Of a stretch of DNA of 59,232 bases, positions 48,299 through 58,431 are shown piece after piece. Origin of the DNA: Rhizobium sp. Q54 (GTDB taxonomy: Bacteria > Pseudomonadota > Alphaproteobacteria > Rhizobiales > Xanthobacteraceae). A model generated the notes under the pieces. The model had not been told where the DNA came from. It saw nothing but the letters and a program-made list of their open reading frames with translations, and made no database searches. How positions within the stretch are numbered: position 1 is the stretch's first letter; each line of letters begins with the position of its first letter. The stretch covers positions 1-59,232 of the forward strand of contig CAMAUC010000017.1 in assembly GCA_945861265.1 (NCBI GenBank). The letters run 5' to 3'. The position numbers and the translations under genes were made by a program.

Positions 48299-50368
48299 CT
48301 ACTCCGCCGCCGTGAGCGTTCGCGGCGCGCCTTGCGCCAGCGCCGAACACTCGGCCATGACCGCGGACGCGCGCGCGATCGGATTGGTGAAGTAGAAATT
48401 GCTCACCGGCGACACCAGCGCCGACTTCTCGGCGGTACCGCCAAGCTTGCCGAGCTTCTCGATGTCGGCGCCATTGCCGGCTGCGATCTGATCGAGCTTC
48501 ATCATGTGCGGGTGCGCGGCGTACAGCGCCTGGCGCAGCGCGCCAAGCGTATCGTAAGGCAGCTTGCAGCCGAGCACGTCCGACAAAGCGCGCAGGATCG
48601 CCCAGTCCTCGCGGGCGTCGCCCGGCGGGAACGCGGCGCGGTTGGCCATCTGCACGCGGCCTTCGGTGTTGACGTAAGTCCCCGATTTTTCCGGATAGGC
48701 GGCACCCGGCAGGATGACGTCGGCGCGGTGCGCGCCGCGGTCGCCATGCGTGCCGATATAGACAACGAAGGGACCGGCCGGCACATCGACTTCATCGACG
48801 CCGAGCAGGAACAGCACGTCGAGCGCGCCGGATTTCAGCATCGCCGCCGTATCGAGGCCGCCCTCGCCCGGCACAAAACCGACGTCGAGAGCGCCGACAA
48901 GGCTCGCTTCGGTGTGCAGGATATTGAAGCCGTTCCAGCCGTCCTTGATGATGCCGAGCGAGGCAGCGGCTTTCGCCGCCATGCCCAGTATGGCGCCGCC
49001 ATCGGCGCGATTGAGCGCACCCTGACCGATGATGAACATCGGTTTTTCTTTTTTGGCCGGCGGGTGCGCGACGAACTGCGCCAGACTGTCCGGCCCGGCG
49101 CCGAGATAGGTGTAGGGATAGGTCAGATCGGCCTGCTCGCCGACGACGCCGACCAGCAGGTTGCCCTGGCGCCAGCGCTTGCGGATGCGCGCGTTGAGCA
49201 CCGGCGCTTCACGGCGCGGATTGGTGCCGATCAGCATGATCGCATCGGCCTGCTCGATGCCGGCGATGGTCGAATTGAACAGATAGCTGGCGCGACCATA
49301 TTTCGGGTGTAGCGGCGAGCCGGGATAGCGCGCATCGATGTTCTTGACGCCGAGCGCGGTCATCAAAGATTTCAGCGCGAACATGTCCTCGACCGCGGCG
49401 AGTTGCCCCGCCAGCGCACCAACCTTTGAGCTATCGATCGGGCGCATCTTGTTGGCGATCAGCGTAAAGGCTTCCTTCCACGTCGCCGGCCGCAGCCGGC
49501 CGTTCTCGCGCACATAAGGTTGATCGAGGCGCTGCGTGCGCAGGCCGTCGACGACGTGTCGCGTCTTGTCGGAAATCCATTCCTCGTTCACGTCTTCGTT
49601 CGTGCGCGGCAAAATGCGCATGACCTCGCGACCGCGCGTGTCGATACGGATGGCGGAACCGACCGCGTCCATGACGTCGACCGACTGCGTCTTGATTAGC
49701 TCCCACGGCCGCGCCGCGAAAGCATAAGGCTTCGAGGTTAAAGCGCCGACCGGGCAGAGATCGACGACGTTGCTCTGCAACTCGGACGTCATCGCTTTTT
49801 CGAGATAGGTGGTGATTTCCATGTCCTCGCCGCGCCCGGTCGCGCCGAGTTCGGCGACGCCGGCAACTTCCGCCGAGAAGCGGATACAGCGCGTGCACTG
49901 GATGCAGCGGTTCATCGAGGTCTTGACCAGCGCGCCGATATATTTGTCCTCGACCGCGCGCTTGTTTTCCTGGAAGCGCGTATGATCGACGCCGTAAGCC
50001 ATCGCCTGATCCTGCAGATCGCACTCGCCGCCCTGATCGCAGATCGGGCAATCGAGCGGATGGTTGATCAGCAGGAATTCCATCACGCCTTCGCGCGCCT
50101 TTTTCACCATCGGCGATTTTGTGAACATCACCGGCGGCTCGCCATTGGGGCCCGGCCGCAGGTCGCGCACGTTCATGGCGCAAGAGGCGACCGGCTTCGG
50201 CGGTCCGCCCTTCACTTCGATCAGGCACATGCGGCAGTTGCCGGCGATCGACAGCCGCTCGTGGAAGCAGAAGCGCGGGATTTCCGCGCCGGCCTGCTCG
50301 CAAGCCTGCAGCAGCGTCAACTCCGGCGCCACTTCGATCTCGACATTGTCGATGATGACTTTGGTCAT
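48299..50368 (-). CDS. nuoG: NADH-quinone oxidoreductase subunit G
   Basis: NuoG is the largest peripheral-arm subunit and carries N1b, N4 and N5. The N-terminal ferredoxin domain has [20 protein letters not shown], followed by [20 protein letters not shown] and [20 protein letters not shown]. The C-terminal molybdopterin-oxidoreductase-like domain (about 220-600, [38 protein letters not shown]) binds no molybdenum in this family. The 689-residue length fits alphaproteobacterial NuoG. Its ATG overlaps the stop of the DUF3291 gene, which lies between it and nuoF. Confidence 0.96.
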   Translation of the reverse strand: MTKVIIDNVEIEVAPELTLLQACEQAGAEIPRFCFHERLSIAGNCRMCLIEVKGGPPKPVASCAMNVRDLRPGPNGEPPVMFTKSPMVKKAREGVMEFLLINHPLDCPICDQGGECDLQDQAMAYGVDHTRFQENKRAVEDKYIGALVKTSMNRCIQCTRCIRFSAEVAGVAELGATGRGEDMEITTYLEKAMTSELQSNVVDLCPVGALTSKPYAFAARPWELIKTQSVDVMDAVGSAIRIDTRGREVMRILPRTNEDVNEEWISDKTRHVVDGLRTQRLDQPYVRENGRLRPATWKEAFTLIANKMRPIDSSKVGALAGQLAAVEDMFALKSLMTALGVKNIDARYPGSPLHPKYGRASYLFNSTIAGIEQADAIMLIGTNPRREAPVLNARIRKRWRQGNLLVGVVGEQADLTYPYTYLGAGPDSLAQFVAHPPAKKEKPMFIIGQGALNRADGGAILGMAAKAAASLGIIKDGWNGFNILHTEASLVGALDVGFVPGEGGLDTAAMLKSGALDVLFLLGVDEVDVPAGPFVVYIGTHGDRGAHRADVILPGAAYPEKSGTYVNTEGRVQMANRAAFPPGDAREDWAILRALSDVLGCKLPYDTLGALRQALYAAHPHMMKLDQIAAGNGADIEKLGKLGGTAEKSALVSPVSNFYFTNPIARASAVMAECSALAQGAPRTLTAAE

Positions 50369-50898
50369 GAGGTCAGCCTTGCCGCGTCTCTTGCCGCGTG
50401 TTCGTTCGCCTGCGTCGCGCTGCCGCGCGCCGCCTTCCAGTGCTGCGCTTCCGGTATGTCGCTCCAGCCGAAGGCGTGCTCACTCGGGCCACGCGCTTTC
50501 AGATGCTCGAGCCGCTCGACGCCTTCGGCCATCGCCGGCCTGTGCCCGGCCGGAATATGCCACAGCACCAAAGGCGTCTCGATATGCTCGAACCATTCGG
50601 CGCGACGTCCATAGAAGCGGCTGTGCACCGTCTTCCAGACGAAACGCTCCAGCGCCTCGACATTCTCCCAGACCGTCAAATTCGGCAGCACGCGCGGATC
50701 GTCATAGACCTGCATGCCCATGGCATTGCCGCTGGCGTCGGCGAGACGCCAGACAAAGCCGTCGATCTGCTCCGCCAGCGCATTCACCCGCGCGACATTG
50801 TCGACGAAGTCCGCCATGCGCGGATCGACGAGCGGATATCTGATCCGCGCGATATTGAACTGGGCGAGATGGAGCGGCGCGGTGTCACATTTCGACAT
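50365..50898 (-). CDS. DUF3291 family protein embedded in the nuo operon
   Basis: The 177-residue product (start ATG 50898) begins [20 protein letters not shown] and contains [40 protein letters not shown] and [20 protein letters not shown]. This is the pattern of DUF3291 proteins, small ferredoxin-like alpha/beta-barrel monooxygenase relatives of unknown substrate. It has no signal peptide or membrane segment. It overlaps the small Cys protein before it by 14 bases and nuoG after it by four, so it is translated with complex I. It is not a known complex I subunit. Whether it acts on quinone or assembly is unknown. Confidence 0.85.
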   Translation of the reverse strand: MSKCDTAPLHLAQFNIARIRYPLVDPRMADFVDNVARVNALAEQIDGFVWRLADASGNAMGMQVYDDPRVLPNLTVWENVEALERFVWKTVHSRFYGRRAEWFEHIETPLVLWHIPAGHRPAMAEGVERLEHLKARGPSEHAFGWSDIPEAQHWKAARGSATQANEHAARDAARLTS

Positions 50899-51091
50899 GC
50901 GAATGCTCCCCGCACCAGTCGGTCGTCTGGACGATAGCCCATTCCTGCTCGGCCGAAACCGGTGGCGGCGCATGCCGGCGGCACTGTCCGCGCTTGGCGT
51001 GCTGGCGCAAATTGTCGAGCTTGAGGTCGTCCTGCAACGGCCACCAAAATCGGCAATTTCGACAGCGCAGGTTTTTGTTTTCATAGCTCAT
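50885..51091 (-). CDS. Four-cysteine mini-protein between nuoF and DUF3291
   Basis: The 68-residue protein starts by ATGA overlap with nuoF. It has Cys10 and Cys13 in LRCRNCRFW, Cys37 in [12 protein letters not shown] and Cys60 in TTDWCGEH. This layout fits a metal site (zinc, or possibly an iron-sulfur cluster) more than disulfides, since there is no signal peptide. The C-terminal [11 protein letters not shown] is a recognisable conserved ending in small bacterial proteins with this pattern, to which I cannot attach a function. Placement in the operon invites a role in cluster or subunit assembly (speculative). Confidence 0.75.
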   Translation of the reverse strand: MSYENKNLRCRNCRFWWPLQDDLKLDNLRQHAKRGQCRRHAPPPVSAEQEWAIVQTTDWCGEHSHVEM

Positions 51092-52404
51092 TCGGCCGCC
51101 ACCGAGAGAGGATCGCGCACGCCGTGCGGATCCGCGTTGCGGGAATAGGCGTCGATGCGTTCTTCAATCTCGTGCCGGAAATGCGCGATCAGGCCTTGGA
51201 TCGGCCAGGCCGCGGCGTCGCCGAGCGCGCAGATGGTGTGGCCTTCGATCTGCTTGGTGACTTCCAAAAGCATGTCGATCTCGCGCTTCTGCGCGCGGCC
51301 GTCCGCCATGCGGGTCAAAACGCGCCACATCCAGCCAGTGCCTTCGCGGCACGGCGTGCACTGGCCGCAGCTCTCATGCTTGTAAAAGTAAGACAGACGC
51401 GCGACCGCGCGAATGAGATCGGTCGACTTGTCCATGACGATGACCGCAGCGGTACCGAGGCCGGAACGCAGCTTGCCGAGACTGTCGAAATCCATCGGCG
51501 TGTCGATGATTTGCGCTGCAGGCACCATGCGCACCGACGAGCCACCGGGAATGACCGCCTTGAGATTATCCCAGCCGCCGCGAATGCCGCCGCAATGCGT
51601 CTCAATCAATTCACGGAAGGTGATACCCATCGCCTCTTCGACATTGCAGGGCTTGTTCACATGGCCGGAAATGCAGAACAGCTTGGTGCCGACATTGTTC
51701 GGATTGCCGAACGAGGAAAACCACGACGCGCCGCGCCGCAGGATATCCGGCGCCACTGCGATCGACTCGACATTGTTCACCGTCGTCGGACAGCCATAGA
51801 GCCCGACATTGGCCGGGAACGGCGGCTTCAAACGCGGCTGGCCCTTCTTGCCCTCGAGGCTTTCGAGAAGTGCTGTTTCCTCGCCGCAGATATAGGCGCC
51901 GGCGCCGTGCGCGACGTAGAGGTCGAAGTCCCAGCCGTTGACATTGTTCTTGCCGATCAGCTTGGCCTCATAGGCCTCGTCGATCGCCGCCTGCAAATGC
52001 TCGCGCTCGCGGATGAATTCGCCGCGCACATAGATGTAGCCGACATGCGCGCCCATCGCGAAGCCGGCGATCAGGCAGCCTTCGACCAGCAAATGCGGAT
52101 CGTGCCGCATGATCTCGCGGTCCTTGCAGGTGCCGGGTTCGGATTCGTCGGCATTGACGACGAGGTAATGCGGACGCTCGCCGATCTCCTTCGGCATGAA
52201 CGACCATTTCAACCCGGTCGGAAAGCCGGCGCCGCCGCGGCCGCGCAGGCCCGAGGCCTTCATCTCATTGACGATGCCGTCGCGGCCTTTTTCCAGGATC
52301 GCTTTGGTGCCGTCCCAGGCGCCGCGCGCGCGCGCGCCCTTGAGGCCCCAATCGTGCAGGCCGTAGAGGTTCTGGAAAATGCGATCCTTGTCAGCGAGCA
52401 TCAC
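51088..52404 (-). CDS. nuoF: NADH-quinone oxidoreductase subunit F
   Basis: NuoF is the NADH- and FMN-binding subunit with cluster N3. The 438-residue protein has [20 protein letters not shown] (NADH/FMN), [20 protein letters not shown], and [20 protein letters not shown]. The N3 ligands are in [15 protein letters not shown] plus the later Cys in [13 protein letters not shown]. The start overlaps nuoE by ATGA. The assignment is firm. Confidence 0.97.
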   Translation of the reverse strand: MMLADKDRIFQNLYGLHDWGLKGARARGAWDGTKAILEKGRDGIVNEMKASGLRGRGGAGFPTGLKWSFMPKEIGERPHYLVVNADESEPGTCKDREIMRHDPHLLVEGCLIAGFAMGAHVGYIYVRGEFIREREHLQAAIDEAYEAKLIGKNNVNGWDFDLYVAHGAGAYICGEETALLESLEGKKGQPRLKPPFPANVGLYGCPTTVNNVESIAVAPDILRRGASWFSSFGNPNNVGTKLFCISGHVNKPCNVEEAMGITFRELIETHCGGIRGGWDNLKAVIPGGSSVRMVPAAQIIDTPMDFDSLGKLRSGLGTAAVIVMDKSTDLIRAVARLSYFYKHESCGQCTPCREGTGWMWRVLTRMADGRAQKREIDMLLEVTKQIEGHTICALGDAAAWPIQGLIAHFRHEIEERIDAYSRNADPHGVRDPLSVAAE

Positions 52405-53018
52405 TTAGCCTTCACGGACTTGAGTGTGGTCGGGCCGCCTTCCGGCGCGGAAAACTGCCGATCGATCTGCGGCCCCGGCTTCGGCGGTTTGCCGGCGGCA
52501 AAACCGTCGATCAATTTCTCGAAGCTTTCGGCGGTGAGGTCCTCGTAGGTGTCTTTCCAGATCAAGGCCATCGGCGCATTCACGCAGGCGCCCAGGCACT
52601 CGACCTCTTCCCAGGAGAAATTGCCGTCAGCCGAGAGTTCGAACGGTTCATGGGCAATCTTATTGTGACAAACCTCGAACAGCGCATCGGCGCCGCGCAG
52701 GCGGCACGGCGTCGTGCCGCAAACCTGGATATGCGCTTTCTTGCCGACCGGCTGCAGCAGGAACATCGTGTAGAAGGTCGCGACTTCGAGCGCGCGGATA
52801 TATTCCATGTCGATCATGTCGGCGACGTAGCGGATCGCCGCTTCCGGCAGCCAGCCGTGATGCTGCTCCTGCGCGCGCCACATCAGCGGGATGACCGCGG
52901 ATGCCTGCCGGCCTTGCGGGAATTTCAGTAACTGCTTTTTGGCCCAATCGAGATTCTCCGCCGTGAAGGAAAATTCCTTCGGCTGAACCTCGGCGGGGGC
53001 GAGACGGCGGACACTCAT
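52401..53018 (-). CDS. nuoE: NADH-quinone oxidoreductase subunit E
   Basis: NuoE is the thioredoxin-fold subunit with the 2Fe-2S cluster N1a. The four Cys ligands are in [20 protein letters not shown] (first two) and [20 protein letters not shown] (last two). The 205-residue protein has a C-terminal extension after [20 protein letters not shown] of about 40 residues rich in Pro and Lys. Both ends overlap neighbours by four bases. Confidence 0.96.
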   Translation of the reverse strand: MSVRRLAPAEVQPKEFSFTAENLDWAKKQLLKFPQGRQASAVIPLMWRAQEQHHGWLPEAAIRYVADMIDMEYIRALEVATFYTMFLLQPVGKKAHIQVCGTTPCRLRGADALFEVCHNKIAHEPFELSADGNFSWEEVECLGACVNAPMALIWKDTYEDLTAESFEKLIDGFAAGKPPKPGPQIDRQFSAPEGGPTTLKSVKAK

Positions 53019-54205
53019 CGATCAACTTCCCCGAACACGATATCGATGGAGCCGAGAATGGCCGAGACGTCGGCCAGCAAATGGCCCTTGCACAGCCAGT
53101 CCATCGCCTGGAGATGCGCGAAACCCGGCGCGCGGATTTTGCACTTGTATGGTTTGTTGGTGCCGTCGGCGACAAGATAGACGCCGAACTCGCCCTTCGG
53201 CGCTTCGACGGCGGCGTAAACTTCGCCTTCCGGCACGTGGAAGCCCTCGGTGTAAAGCTTGAAGTGATGGATCAAGGCTTCCATCGAGCGCTTCATCTCG
53301 CCGCGCTTGGGCGGCACGATCTTCTGATCGACCGCCGATACCGGACCCTGCCCCTCGGGCGAGCGCAGTTTATCGCAGCACTGCTTCATGATCTTGACCG
53401 ACTGGCGCATCTCTTCCATGCGGATGAGATAGCGGTCGTAACAGTCGCCGTTCTTGCCGACCGGAATGTCGAAGTCGAGTTCGTTGTAGCATTCGTAAGG
53501 CTGCGACTTGCGCAGGTCCCAGGCCGCGCCCGAGCCGCGCACCATCACGCCGGAGAAGCCCCAGTTCCAGGCGTCTTCCAGTTTGACGATGGCGATGTCG
53601 ACATTGCGCTGTTTGAAGATGCGGTTATTGGTCAGCAGGCTGTCGAGGTCGCCGACCACCTTCAGGAACGGATCGCAGAAGTCATAGACGTCGTCGATCA
53701 GTTGCTTCGGCATGTCCTGATGCACGCCGCCGGGCCGGAAGTAAGCCGCATGCATGCGCGAGCCGGAAACGCGCTCGTAGAACACCATCAGCTTCTCGCG
53801 TTCCTCGAACCCCCACAGCGGCGGCGTCAGCGCGCCGACATCCATCGCCTGCGTGGTGACGTTCAACAGATGCGAGAGCAAGCGCCCGATCTCGGAATAG
53901 AGAACGCGGATATATTGCGCGCGCTTGGGCACGGTGATGCCGAGCAGCTTCTCCACCGCCAGGCAGAACGCATGCTCCTGATTCATCGGCGCGACGTAAT
54001 CGAGCCGGTCGAAATACGGCACAGCCTGCAAATAGGTCTTGTGCTCGATCAGTTTTTCGGTGCCGCGATGCAGCAGGCCGATATGCGGATCGACGCGGTC
54101 GACGATCTCGCCGTCGAGTTCGAGCACCAGGCGCAACACGCCGTGCGCGGCCGGGTGCTGCGGCCCGAAATTGATGGTGAAGTTGCGGACTGCGGTTTCG
54201 GCCAT
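53015..54205 (-). CDS. nuoD: NADH-quinone oxidoreductase subunit D
   Basis: NuoD (49-kDa) lines the quinone site opposite NuoB. The 396-residue protein has [20 protein letters not shown], with the quinone-headgroup His, then [20 protein letters not shown] and [20 protein letters not shown]. The C-terminal [20 protein letters not shown] and DIVFGEVDR are intact. It begins on the last base of the nuoC stop (TAATG-type overlap). NuoC and NuoD are separate genes here, unlike the fused E. coli NuoCD. Confidence 0.97.
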   Translation of the reverse strand: MAETAVRNFTINFGPQHPAAHGVLRLVLELDGEIVDRVDPHIGLLHRGTEKLIEHKTYLQAVPYFDRLDYVAPMNQEHAFCLAVEKLLGITVPKRAQYIRVLYSEIGRLLSHLLNVTTQAMDVGALTPPLWGFEEREKLMVFYERVSGSRMHAAYFRPGGVHQDMPKQLIDDVYDFCDPFLKVVGDLDSLLTNNRIFKQRNVDIAIVKLEDAWNWGFSGVMVRGSGAAWDLRKSQPYECYNELDFDIPVGKNGDCYDRYLIRMEEMRQSVKIMKQCCDKLRSPEGQGPVSAVDQKIVPPKRGEMKRSMEALIHHFKLYTEGFHVPEGEVYAAVEAPKGEFGVYLVADGTNKPYKCKIRAPGFAHLQAMDWLCKGHLLADVSAILGSIDIVFGEVDR

Positions 54206-54879
54206 TACGGCGACACCTTCTTGTCAGGCTCGCCGGTGAGCTTGTTGCCTTGCGTCGGCTGCGGCTGAGACGGCGGAGTCGGCGCCGCCTTCTCGTCGCC
54301 CGGCAAGATGTAATCGGTGCCTTCCCAGGGCGAGAGGAAATCGAAAGAACGGAATTCCTGCGCCAGCTTCACCTTGTCGTAGACGACGCGCTTCTGCTCG
54401 TCGTCGTAGCGCACCTCGACGAAACCGGTGAGCGGGAAATCCTTGCGCAGCGGATGCCCCTCGAAACCGTAATCGGTGAGGATGCGCCGCATGTCCGGAT
54501 GGCCGGTGAACAGTACGCCGTAAAGGTCGTAGGTCTCGCGCTCGAACCAGTCGGCGCCACGGAACACATCGATCAGCGACGGCACCGGCGTCACTTCATC
54601 GGTCGGGCATTTGACGCGAATGCGCTGGTTCAGCCTTGGCGACATGAAATGATAGACGACGTCGAAGCGCTGCTCGCGCGCCGGCCAGTCAACGGCCGTG
54701 ACGTCGATGATGCAGATGAACTGGCAGGCCGGATCGTCGCGCAGGAAGGTCGCGACCTTGACGATGTCAGCGGCCTTCGCCGTCACCGTCAGTTCGCTGT
54801 TGACCACCGCATAGCCGGTAACCGCGCCGGGCAGCGCGGTCTTGATCGTAACTCCAAGCCTGTCGAGCATGTCTAGCAT
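54205..54879 (-). CDS. nuoC: NADH-quinone oxidoreductase subunit C
   Basis: NuoC (30-kDa) stabilises the peripheral arm. ATG 54879 ([17 protein letters not shown]) gives 224 residues and lies directly after the stop of the cupin gene; the longer frame into the cupin gene is not credible. The signature is [20 protein letters not shown] with [20 protein letters not shown]. The C-terminal tail after [12 protein letters not shown] is Pro- and Lys-rich. Confidence 0.96.
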   Translation of the reverse strand: MLDMLDRLGVTIKTALPGAVTGYAVVNSELTVTAKAADIVKVATFLRDDPACQFICIIDVTAVDWPAREQRFDVVYHFMSPRLNQRIRVKCPTDEVTPVPSLIDVFRGADWFERETYDLYGVLFTGHPDMRRILTDYGFEGHPLRKDFPLTGFVEVRYDDEQKRVVYDKVKLAQEFRSFDFLSPWEGTDYILPGDEKAAPTPPSQPQPTQGNKLTGEPDKKVSP

Positions 54880-54880
54880 T

Positions 54881-55210
54881 TCAATCCACGATAAAGAGGC
54901 GAGCGCCGCGCGTCGTGTGCGAACGGTGCGCATCGGCGCCGTCGGCAACCTGGTAGCTCATGCCGGGTGTGAGCGTGAAGGCACGCCCGTCCTTGAGATT
55001 CGTCGTCAGTTCACCGTCTAAGCAAAGCAAAATGTGGCCTTTGTCGCACCAATGATCGGAGACGTAACCGGGCGAGTAGTCGACCATGCGAACACGTATG
55101 TCGCCGAATTGCCGTGTGCGCCAAGTTGCAACGCCTGCGTCGCCTTTATGCGTCGTCGCCTCGACGGCCGCCCAGTCTGTCGTTCCAAAAGGGATGGCGC
55201 TCATCTGCAT
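54881..55210 (-). CDS. DHCW-motif cupin-fold protein embedded in the nuo operon
   Basis: The 109-residue protein starts [20 protein letters not shown] and contains [20 protein letters not shown], with DHWC at residues 52-55 followed by KGH. This is the motif of a small family described as DHCW-motif cupins. The rest alternates short strands as in a single cupin barrel ([20 protein letters not shown]). No signal peptide is seen. The motif histidines and cysteine could hold a metal. The gene begins five bases after nuoB and ends one base before the nuoC ATG. Its role with complex I is unknown. Confidence 0.85.
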   Translation of the reverse strand: MQMSAIPFGTTDWAAVEATTHKGDAGVATWRTRQFGDIRVRMVDYSPGYVSDHWCDKGHILLCLDGELTTNLKDGRAFTLTPGMSYQVADGADAHRSHTTRGARLFIVD

Positions 55211-55215
55211 GGCCG

Positions 55216-55776
55216 TTACCGCTCTATCGTTCCGGTTCGGCGAATCTTCTTCTGCAGGAGCATTACGCCATAGAGCAGCGCCTCAGCGGTCGGCGGACAG
55301 CCCGGCACATAGATGTCGACCGGCACGATGCGATCGCAGCCGCGCACCACCGAGTATGAATAGTGATAGTAGCCGCCGCCGTTCGCACAGGAACCCATCG
55401 AGATGACGTAACGCGGTTCCGGCATCTGGTCGTAAACCTTGCGGAGCGCGGGAGCCATCTTGTTGGTCAAGGTACCGGCGACGATCATCACATCGGACTG
55501 GCGGGGAGAGGCGCGCGGCGCAAAGCCGAAACGCTCGGCGTCATAGCGCGGCATCGACATTTGCATCATCTCGACGGCGCAACACGCCAGGCCGAACGTC
55601 ATCCACATCAGCGAGCCGGTGCGCGCCCAGGTGATCAGGTCGTCGGCGGCGGCGACAATGAAGCCCTTGTCGGCCAGCTCGTTATTGACGCTGATGAAAA
55701 AGCTGTCGTCGGCGCCGACCGGCTGGCCGGTGCGCGGATCGAGAATGCCGCGTGGCGCGGGTGCGACCATTGTCAT
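55216..55776 (-). CDS. nuoB: NADH-quinone oxidoreductase subunit B
   Basis: NuoB holds cluster N2, which reduces quinone. The 186-residue protein has [20 protein letters not shown] with the tandem Cys pair unique to N2, [20 protein letters not shown], and [20 protein letters not shown] with the last two ligands. The N-terminal 20 residues ([20 protein letters not shown]) are an alphaproteobacterial extension. It lies 22 bases after nuoA. Confidence 0.97.
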   Translation of the reverse strand: MTMVAPAPRGILDPRTGQPVGADDSFFISVNNELADKGFIVAAADDLITWARTGSLMWMTFGLACCAVEMMQMSMPRYDAERFGFAPRASPRQSDVMIVAGTLTNKMAPALRKVYDQMPEPRYVISMGSCANGGGYYHYSYSVVRGCDRIVPVDIYVPGCPPTAEALLYGVMLLQKKIRRTGTIER

Positions 55777-55798
55777 GAGCGCGTGCCTTCTACGCTGA

Positions 55799-56164
55799 TC
55801 AGTCCCATTCCAGCGCCCCCTTCTTCCATTCGTAGATGAAGCCGATGGTGAGAACGCCGAGGAAGATCATCATCGACCAGAAGCCGAACACGCCGACCTG
55901 TTTGAAGGCGACCGCCCACGGAAACAGGAACGACACTTCGAGATCGAAGATGATGAAAAGGATGGCGACGAGATAAAACCGCACGTCGAATTTCATACGC
56001 GCGTCGTCGAAAGCGTTGAAGCCGCATTCGTAGGCCGACAGCTTTTCCGGGTCCGGCGCGCTGAAGGCGACGATGAAGGGCACCACGAGCAGCGCCAGTC
56101 CGATCACCAGCGCGACCGCGATGAAGACCACCAGGGGCAAATAGTCGAGCAGCAATGCGTTCAT
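55799..56164 (-). CDS. nuoA: NADH-quinone oxidoreductase subunit A
   Basis: NuoA is a three-helix membrane subunit at the quinone chamber. The 121-residue protein has [20 protein letters not shown], the loop containing the conserved Cys, and [20 protein letters not shown] with the membrane Glu/Asp. It is the first gene of the nuo operon. The upstream promoter was not identified with confidence. Confidence 0.97.
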   Translation of the reverse strand: MNALLLDYLPLVVFIAVALVIGLALLVVPFIVAFSAPDPEKLSAYECGFNAFDDARMKFDVRFYLVAILFIIFDLEVSFLFPWAVAFKQVGVFGFWSMMIFLGVLTIGFIYEWKKGALEWD

Positions 56165-56273
56165 AGGCGACCCCTGCGACCAGTCCCGCGCCCCACCCCG
56201 GAAGGATTGAAGTCCCGGGCCGCTTCGGCAATCCGTGCTGGCGGCCAGCCTAAAATGCCCAGAAACCCAAGGC

Positions 56274-56296
56274 CTTGATTAGAAACAATTCAAGGT
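56274..56296. promoter_or_regulatory. Inverted repeat in the nuoA / Bug divergent region
   Basis: CCTTGAT-TAGAAACAA-TTCAAGG is a near-perfect dyad with CCTTGA/TCAAGG arms, 110 bases upstream of nuoA. It could be an operator for nuo or for the divergent gene. The remaining 56165-56400 holds nothing else I can name. Confidence 0.3.
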
Positions 56297-56400
56297 CGGA
56301 AGCGGTTGAGGCTTAGCGCAGCGCACAATGGGTGGCAAGATAGAGTTCGGGAACCATCCACGAGCATAGCGCCTATCTGGCTTACGATTTCGCAGGCCCG

Positions 56401-56430
56401 TTGACAGCCCGGCGCGGCGGCCTCGATAGT
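56401..56430 (+). promoter_or_regulatory. Sigma-70-type promoter for the Bug-family gene
   Basis: A consensus TTGACA (56401-56406) is followed after 18 bases by GATAGT (56425-56430). The downstream gene's ATG is 48 bases further with GAGGGG as ribosome-binding site. Confidence 0.55.
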
Positions 56431-56477
56431 CTGCCTCAAGCGTGAGCAGAACCAAAAAAATCCGAGGGGACGAATCG

Positions 56478-57476
56478 ATGGCAATCCGGCGACGGAGCTT
56501 GTTCCCGGCGGGCATCGCTGCGGTGTTGGCGGCAGCGATCGGTGCCGGCTGTTTCATCGGACCGGCCTCCGCACAGGAATACCCGTCCCGGCCGGTCAGA
56601 ATTATCGTGCCATTCGGCGCCGGCGGTCCATCGGATGTCTATTCCCGCGCTATCGCCGCCGAGTTGCAGAAGTCATTGCATCAGCCGTTCATTACGGAAA
56701 ACCGGCCCGGCGCAGGGACCACCATCGGTACCGATTTCGTCGCCAAGGCGCCGGCCGATGGCTACACGCTGCTGCTGGTGTCCGGCACGCAAACCGTCAA
56801 CGAGACGCTTTATGACAGGAAGCCCTACCGGCTGATGCACGATCTGGTCCCGGTTGCGCCTTTGATCGATACCGACCTGGTGTTGGTCGTCAGCAATACC
56901 GTCCCGGCCAAGAACCTCGAGGAACTGCTGGCGCTGGCGCGCGCCAAACCCGGCGCCCTCAATTACGGCTCGTCCGGCCCCGGCTCCAATTACCACATGG
57001 CGGGCGAGCTTCTGAAATTTCTCACCGGCATCGATATCCAGCATGTGCCGTACAAAGGCTCGACCGGCATGCGCACCGACATCCTCAGCGGGCAAATTCA
57101 GATTCTGTTCGACAGCGTGCCGACCATGGCGGCGATGATCAAACAGGGTCTCGTGCGCGCCATCGGCACCAGCGGCAAGACCCGCTCGCCGATCTTGCCG
57201 GACGTGCCGACACTCGAGGAAGCCGGCGCGAAAGGCTTTCACGCCAGCCTCTGGGTTGGGCTCATGGCGCCGGCGGGCACGCCGAAACCGATCGTCGAAC
57301 TTCTTAACCGGGAAATCACCAAGGCGGTGACGCAGCCCTCGCTGAAGCAGACCTGGGAAAATCAGGGCGCCGTGCCGATCGAAATGTCGCAACCGCAATT
57401 CGCGGCCTTCATGCAGGCACAGGTCGAAAACTGGGCTAAGATCATCGCCACCAACCGCATCGGCCATATCAACTGA
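56478..57476 (+). CDS. Bug/TctC-family solute-binding protein
   Basis: The 332-residue precursor (ATG 56478, preceded by GAGGGG; a GTG at 56442 also opens the frame) has a Sec signal ending GPASAQ. The mature start EYPSRPVRIIVPFGAGGPSD is typical of Bug proteins, as are ENRPGAGTTIGTDFVAKAPA, DGYTLLL, QHVPYKGSTGMRTDILSGQI and LPDVPTLEEAGAKGF. The binding pocket should hold a small carboxylate; the ligand is not predictable. The following gene encodes an alpha/beta hydrolase 30 bases away, so the two may form a small uptake-and-hydrolysis unit. No transporter subunits are nearby. Its promoter is likely at 56401. Confidence 0.9.
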   Translation: MAIRRRSLFPAGIAAVLAAAIGAGCFIGPASAQEYPSRPVRIIVPFGAGGPSDVYSRAIAAELQKSLHQPFITENRPGAGTTIGTDFVAKAPADGYTLLLVSGTQTVNETLYDRKPYRLMHDLVPVAPLIDTDLVLVVSNTVPAKNLEELLALARAKPGALNYGSSGPGSNYHMAGELLKFLTGIDIQHVPYKGSTGMRTDILSGQIQILFDSVPTMAAMIKQGLVRAIGTSGKTRSPILPDVPTLEEAGAKGFHASLWVGLMAPAGTPKPIVELLNREITKAVTQPSLKQTWENQGAVPIEMSQPQFAAFMQAQVENWAKIIATNRIGHIN

Positions 57477-57506
57477 AGCGCGGCCTTCGAAACACGGAAC
57501 ACTGCC

Positions 57507-58430
57507 ATGAATGAAATGACCAAGCCGACGGCGATGGCCGGCACGGAACACTGGACGACGCGCGACGGCGCCAAACTGTTCCTGTGGAACAAGAACGCCG
57601 GCGATCCGGCCAAAACGCGCGGCACCATTCTGTTCGTGCACGGCTCGTCGATGGCCTCGCAGCCGACCTTTGACCTTCAGGTGCCCGGCCGGCCGTCGTC
57701 CTCCGCCATGGAGCACTTCGCAGGGCTTGGCTACGACTGCTGGAGCGTCGACATGGAGGGCTATGGCCGCTCCACCAAGGATCGCGACAACAACGCGCCG
57801 ATCTCGCAAGGCGCCGACGATTGCTACGCGGCGGCGTTGTATATCCAGAACCTGCGCGGCAAACGTCCGCTGATGGTCTACGGCATTTCATCGGGCGCGC
57901 TACGCGCCGCGCTGTTCGCCGAGCGTCACCCGGAGATGGTCGCGCGGCTGGCGCTGGACGCGATGGTGTGGACCGGCGAAGGCTCGCCGACTTTGGCCGA
58001 GCGCAAGAAGAAGCTGCCCGACTTCATCAAGATCAACCGCCGGCCGATGAACAAGGCCTTCATCCATTCGGTGTTCGACCGCGACCATCCCGACACCGCC
58101 GACCGCAAGGTGATCGAGGCTTTCGCCGACGCCGTATGCGCGCTCGACGATTCGGTGCCGACCGGCACCTATGTCGACATGTGCTCGAAGCTGCCGGTGG
58201 TGAATCCGGCGAACATCATCGTGCCGACTCTCATCATGCGCGGCCAGCACGACGGCATCGCCTCGATGGAAGATTTGCTGGCGTTCTTCGCCAAGCTGCC
58301 GAATCCGGACAAACAGTTCACCGTCATGTCCGGCATCTCGCACGCCAGCTTCCAGCAGAAGAACTACATGATGGTCTATCACATACTGGCGTCGTGGTAC
58401 GCGCAGCCCGAGCCAGTGTATAAAGGCTAG
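57507..58430 (+). CDS. Alpha/beta hydrolase
   Basis: The 307-residue protein has the oxyanion motif ILFVHGSSM at about 41-49 and the nucleophile elbow GISSG with Ser128. Acid and base candidates are the Asp in IMRGQHDGIAS and the His in SGISHASFQ near the C-terminus. DCWSVDMEGYGRSTKDRDNN is the typical strand-4/helix region. It lacks a signal peptide, so it acts in the cytoplasm. It is likely co-transcribed with the Bug protein before it. Substrate class (ester, lactone, haloalkane) cannot be decided; haloalkane dehalogenases would need Asp at position 128, so this is an esterase-type enzyme. Confidence 0.88.
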   Translation: MNEMTKPTAMAGTEHWTTRDGAKLFLWNKNAGDPAKTRGTILFVHGSSMASQPTFDLQVPGRPSSSAMEHFAGLGYDCWSVDMEGYGRSTKDRDNNAPISQGADDCYAAALYIQNLRGKRPLMVYGISSGALRAALFAERHPEMVARLALDAMVWTGEGSPTLAERKKKLPDFIKINRRPMNKAFIHSVFDRDHPDTADRKVIEAFADAVCALDDSVPTGTYVDMCSKLPVVNPANIIVPTLIMRGQHDGIASMEDLLAFFAKLPNPDKQFTVMSGISHASFQQKNYMMVYHILASWYAQPEPVYKG

Positions 58431-58431
58431 C

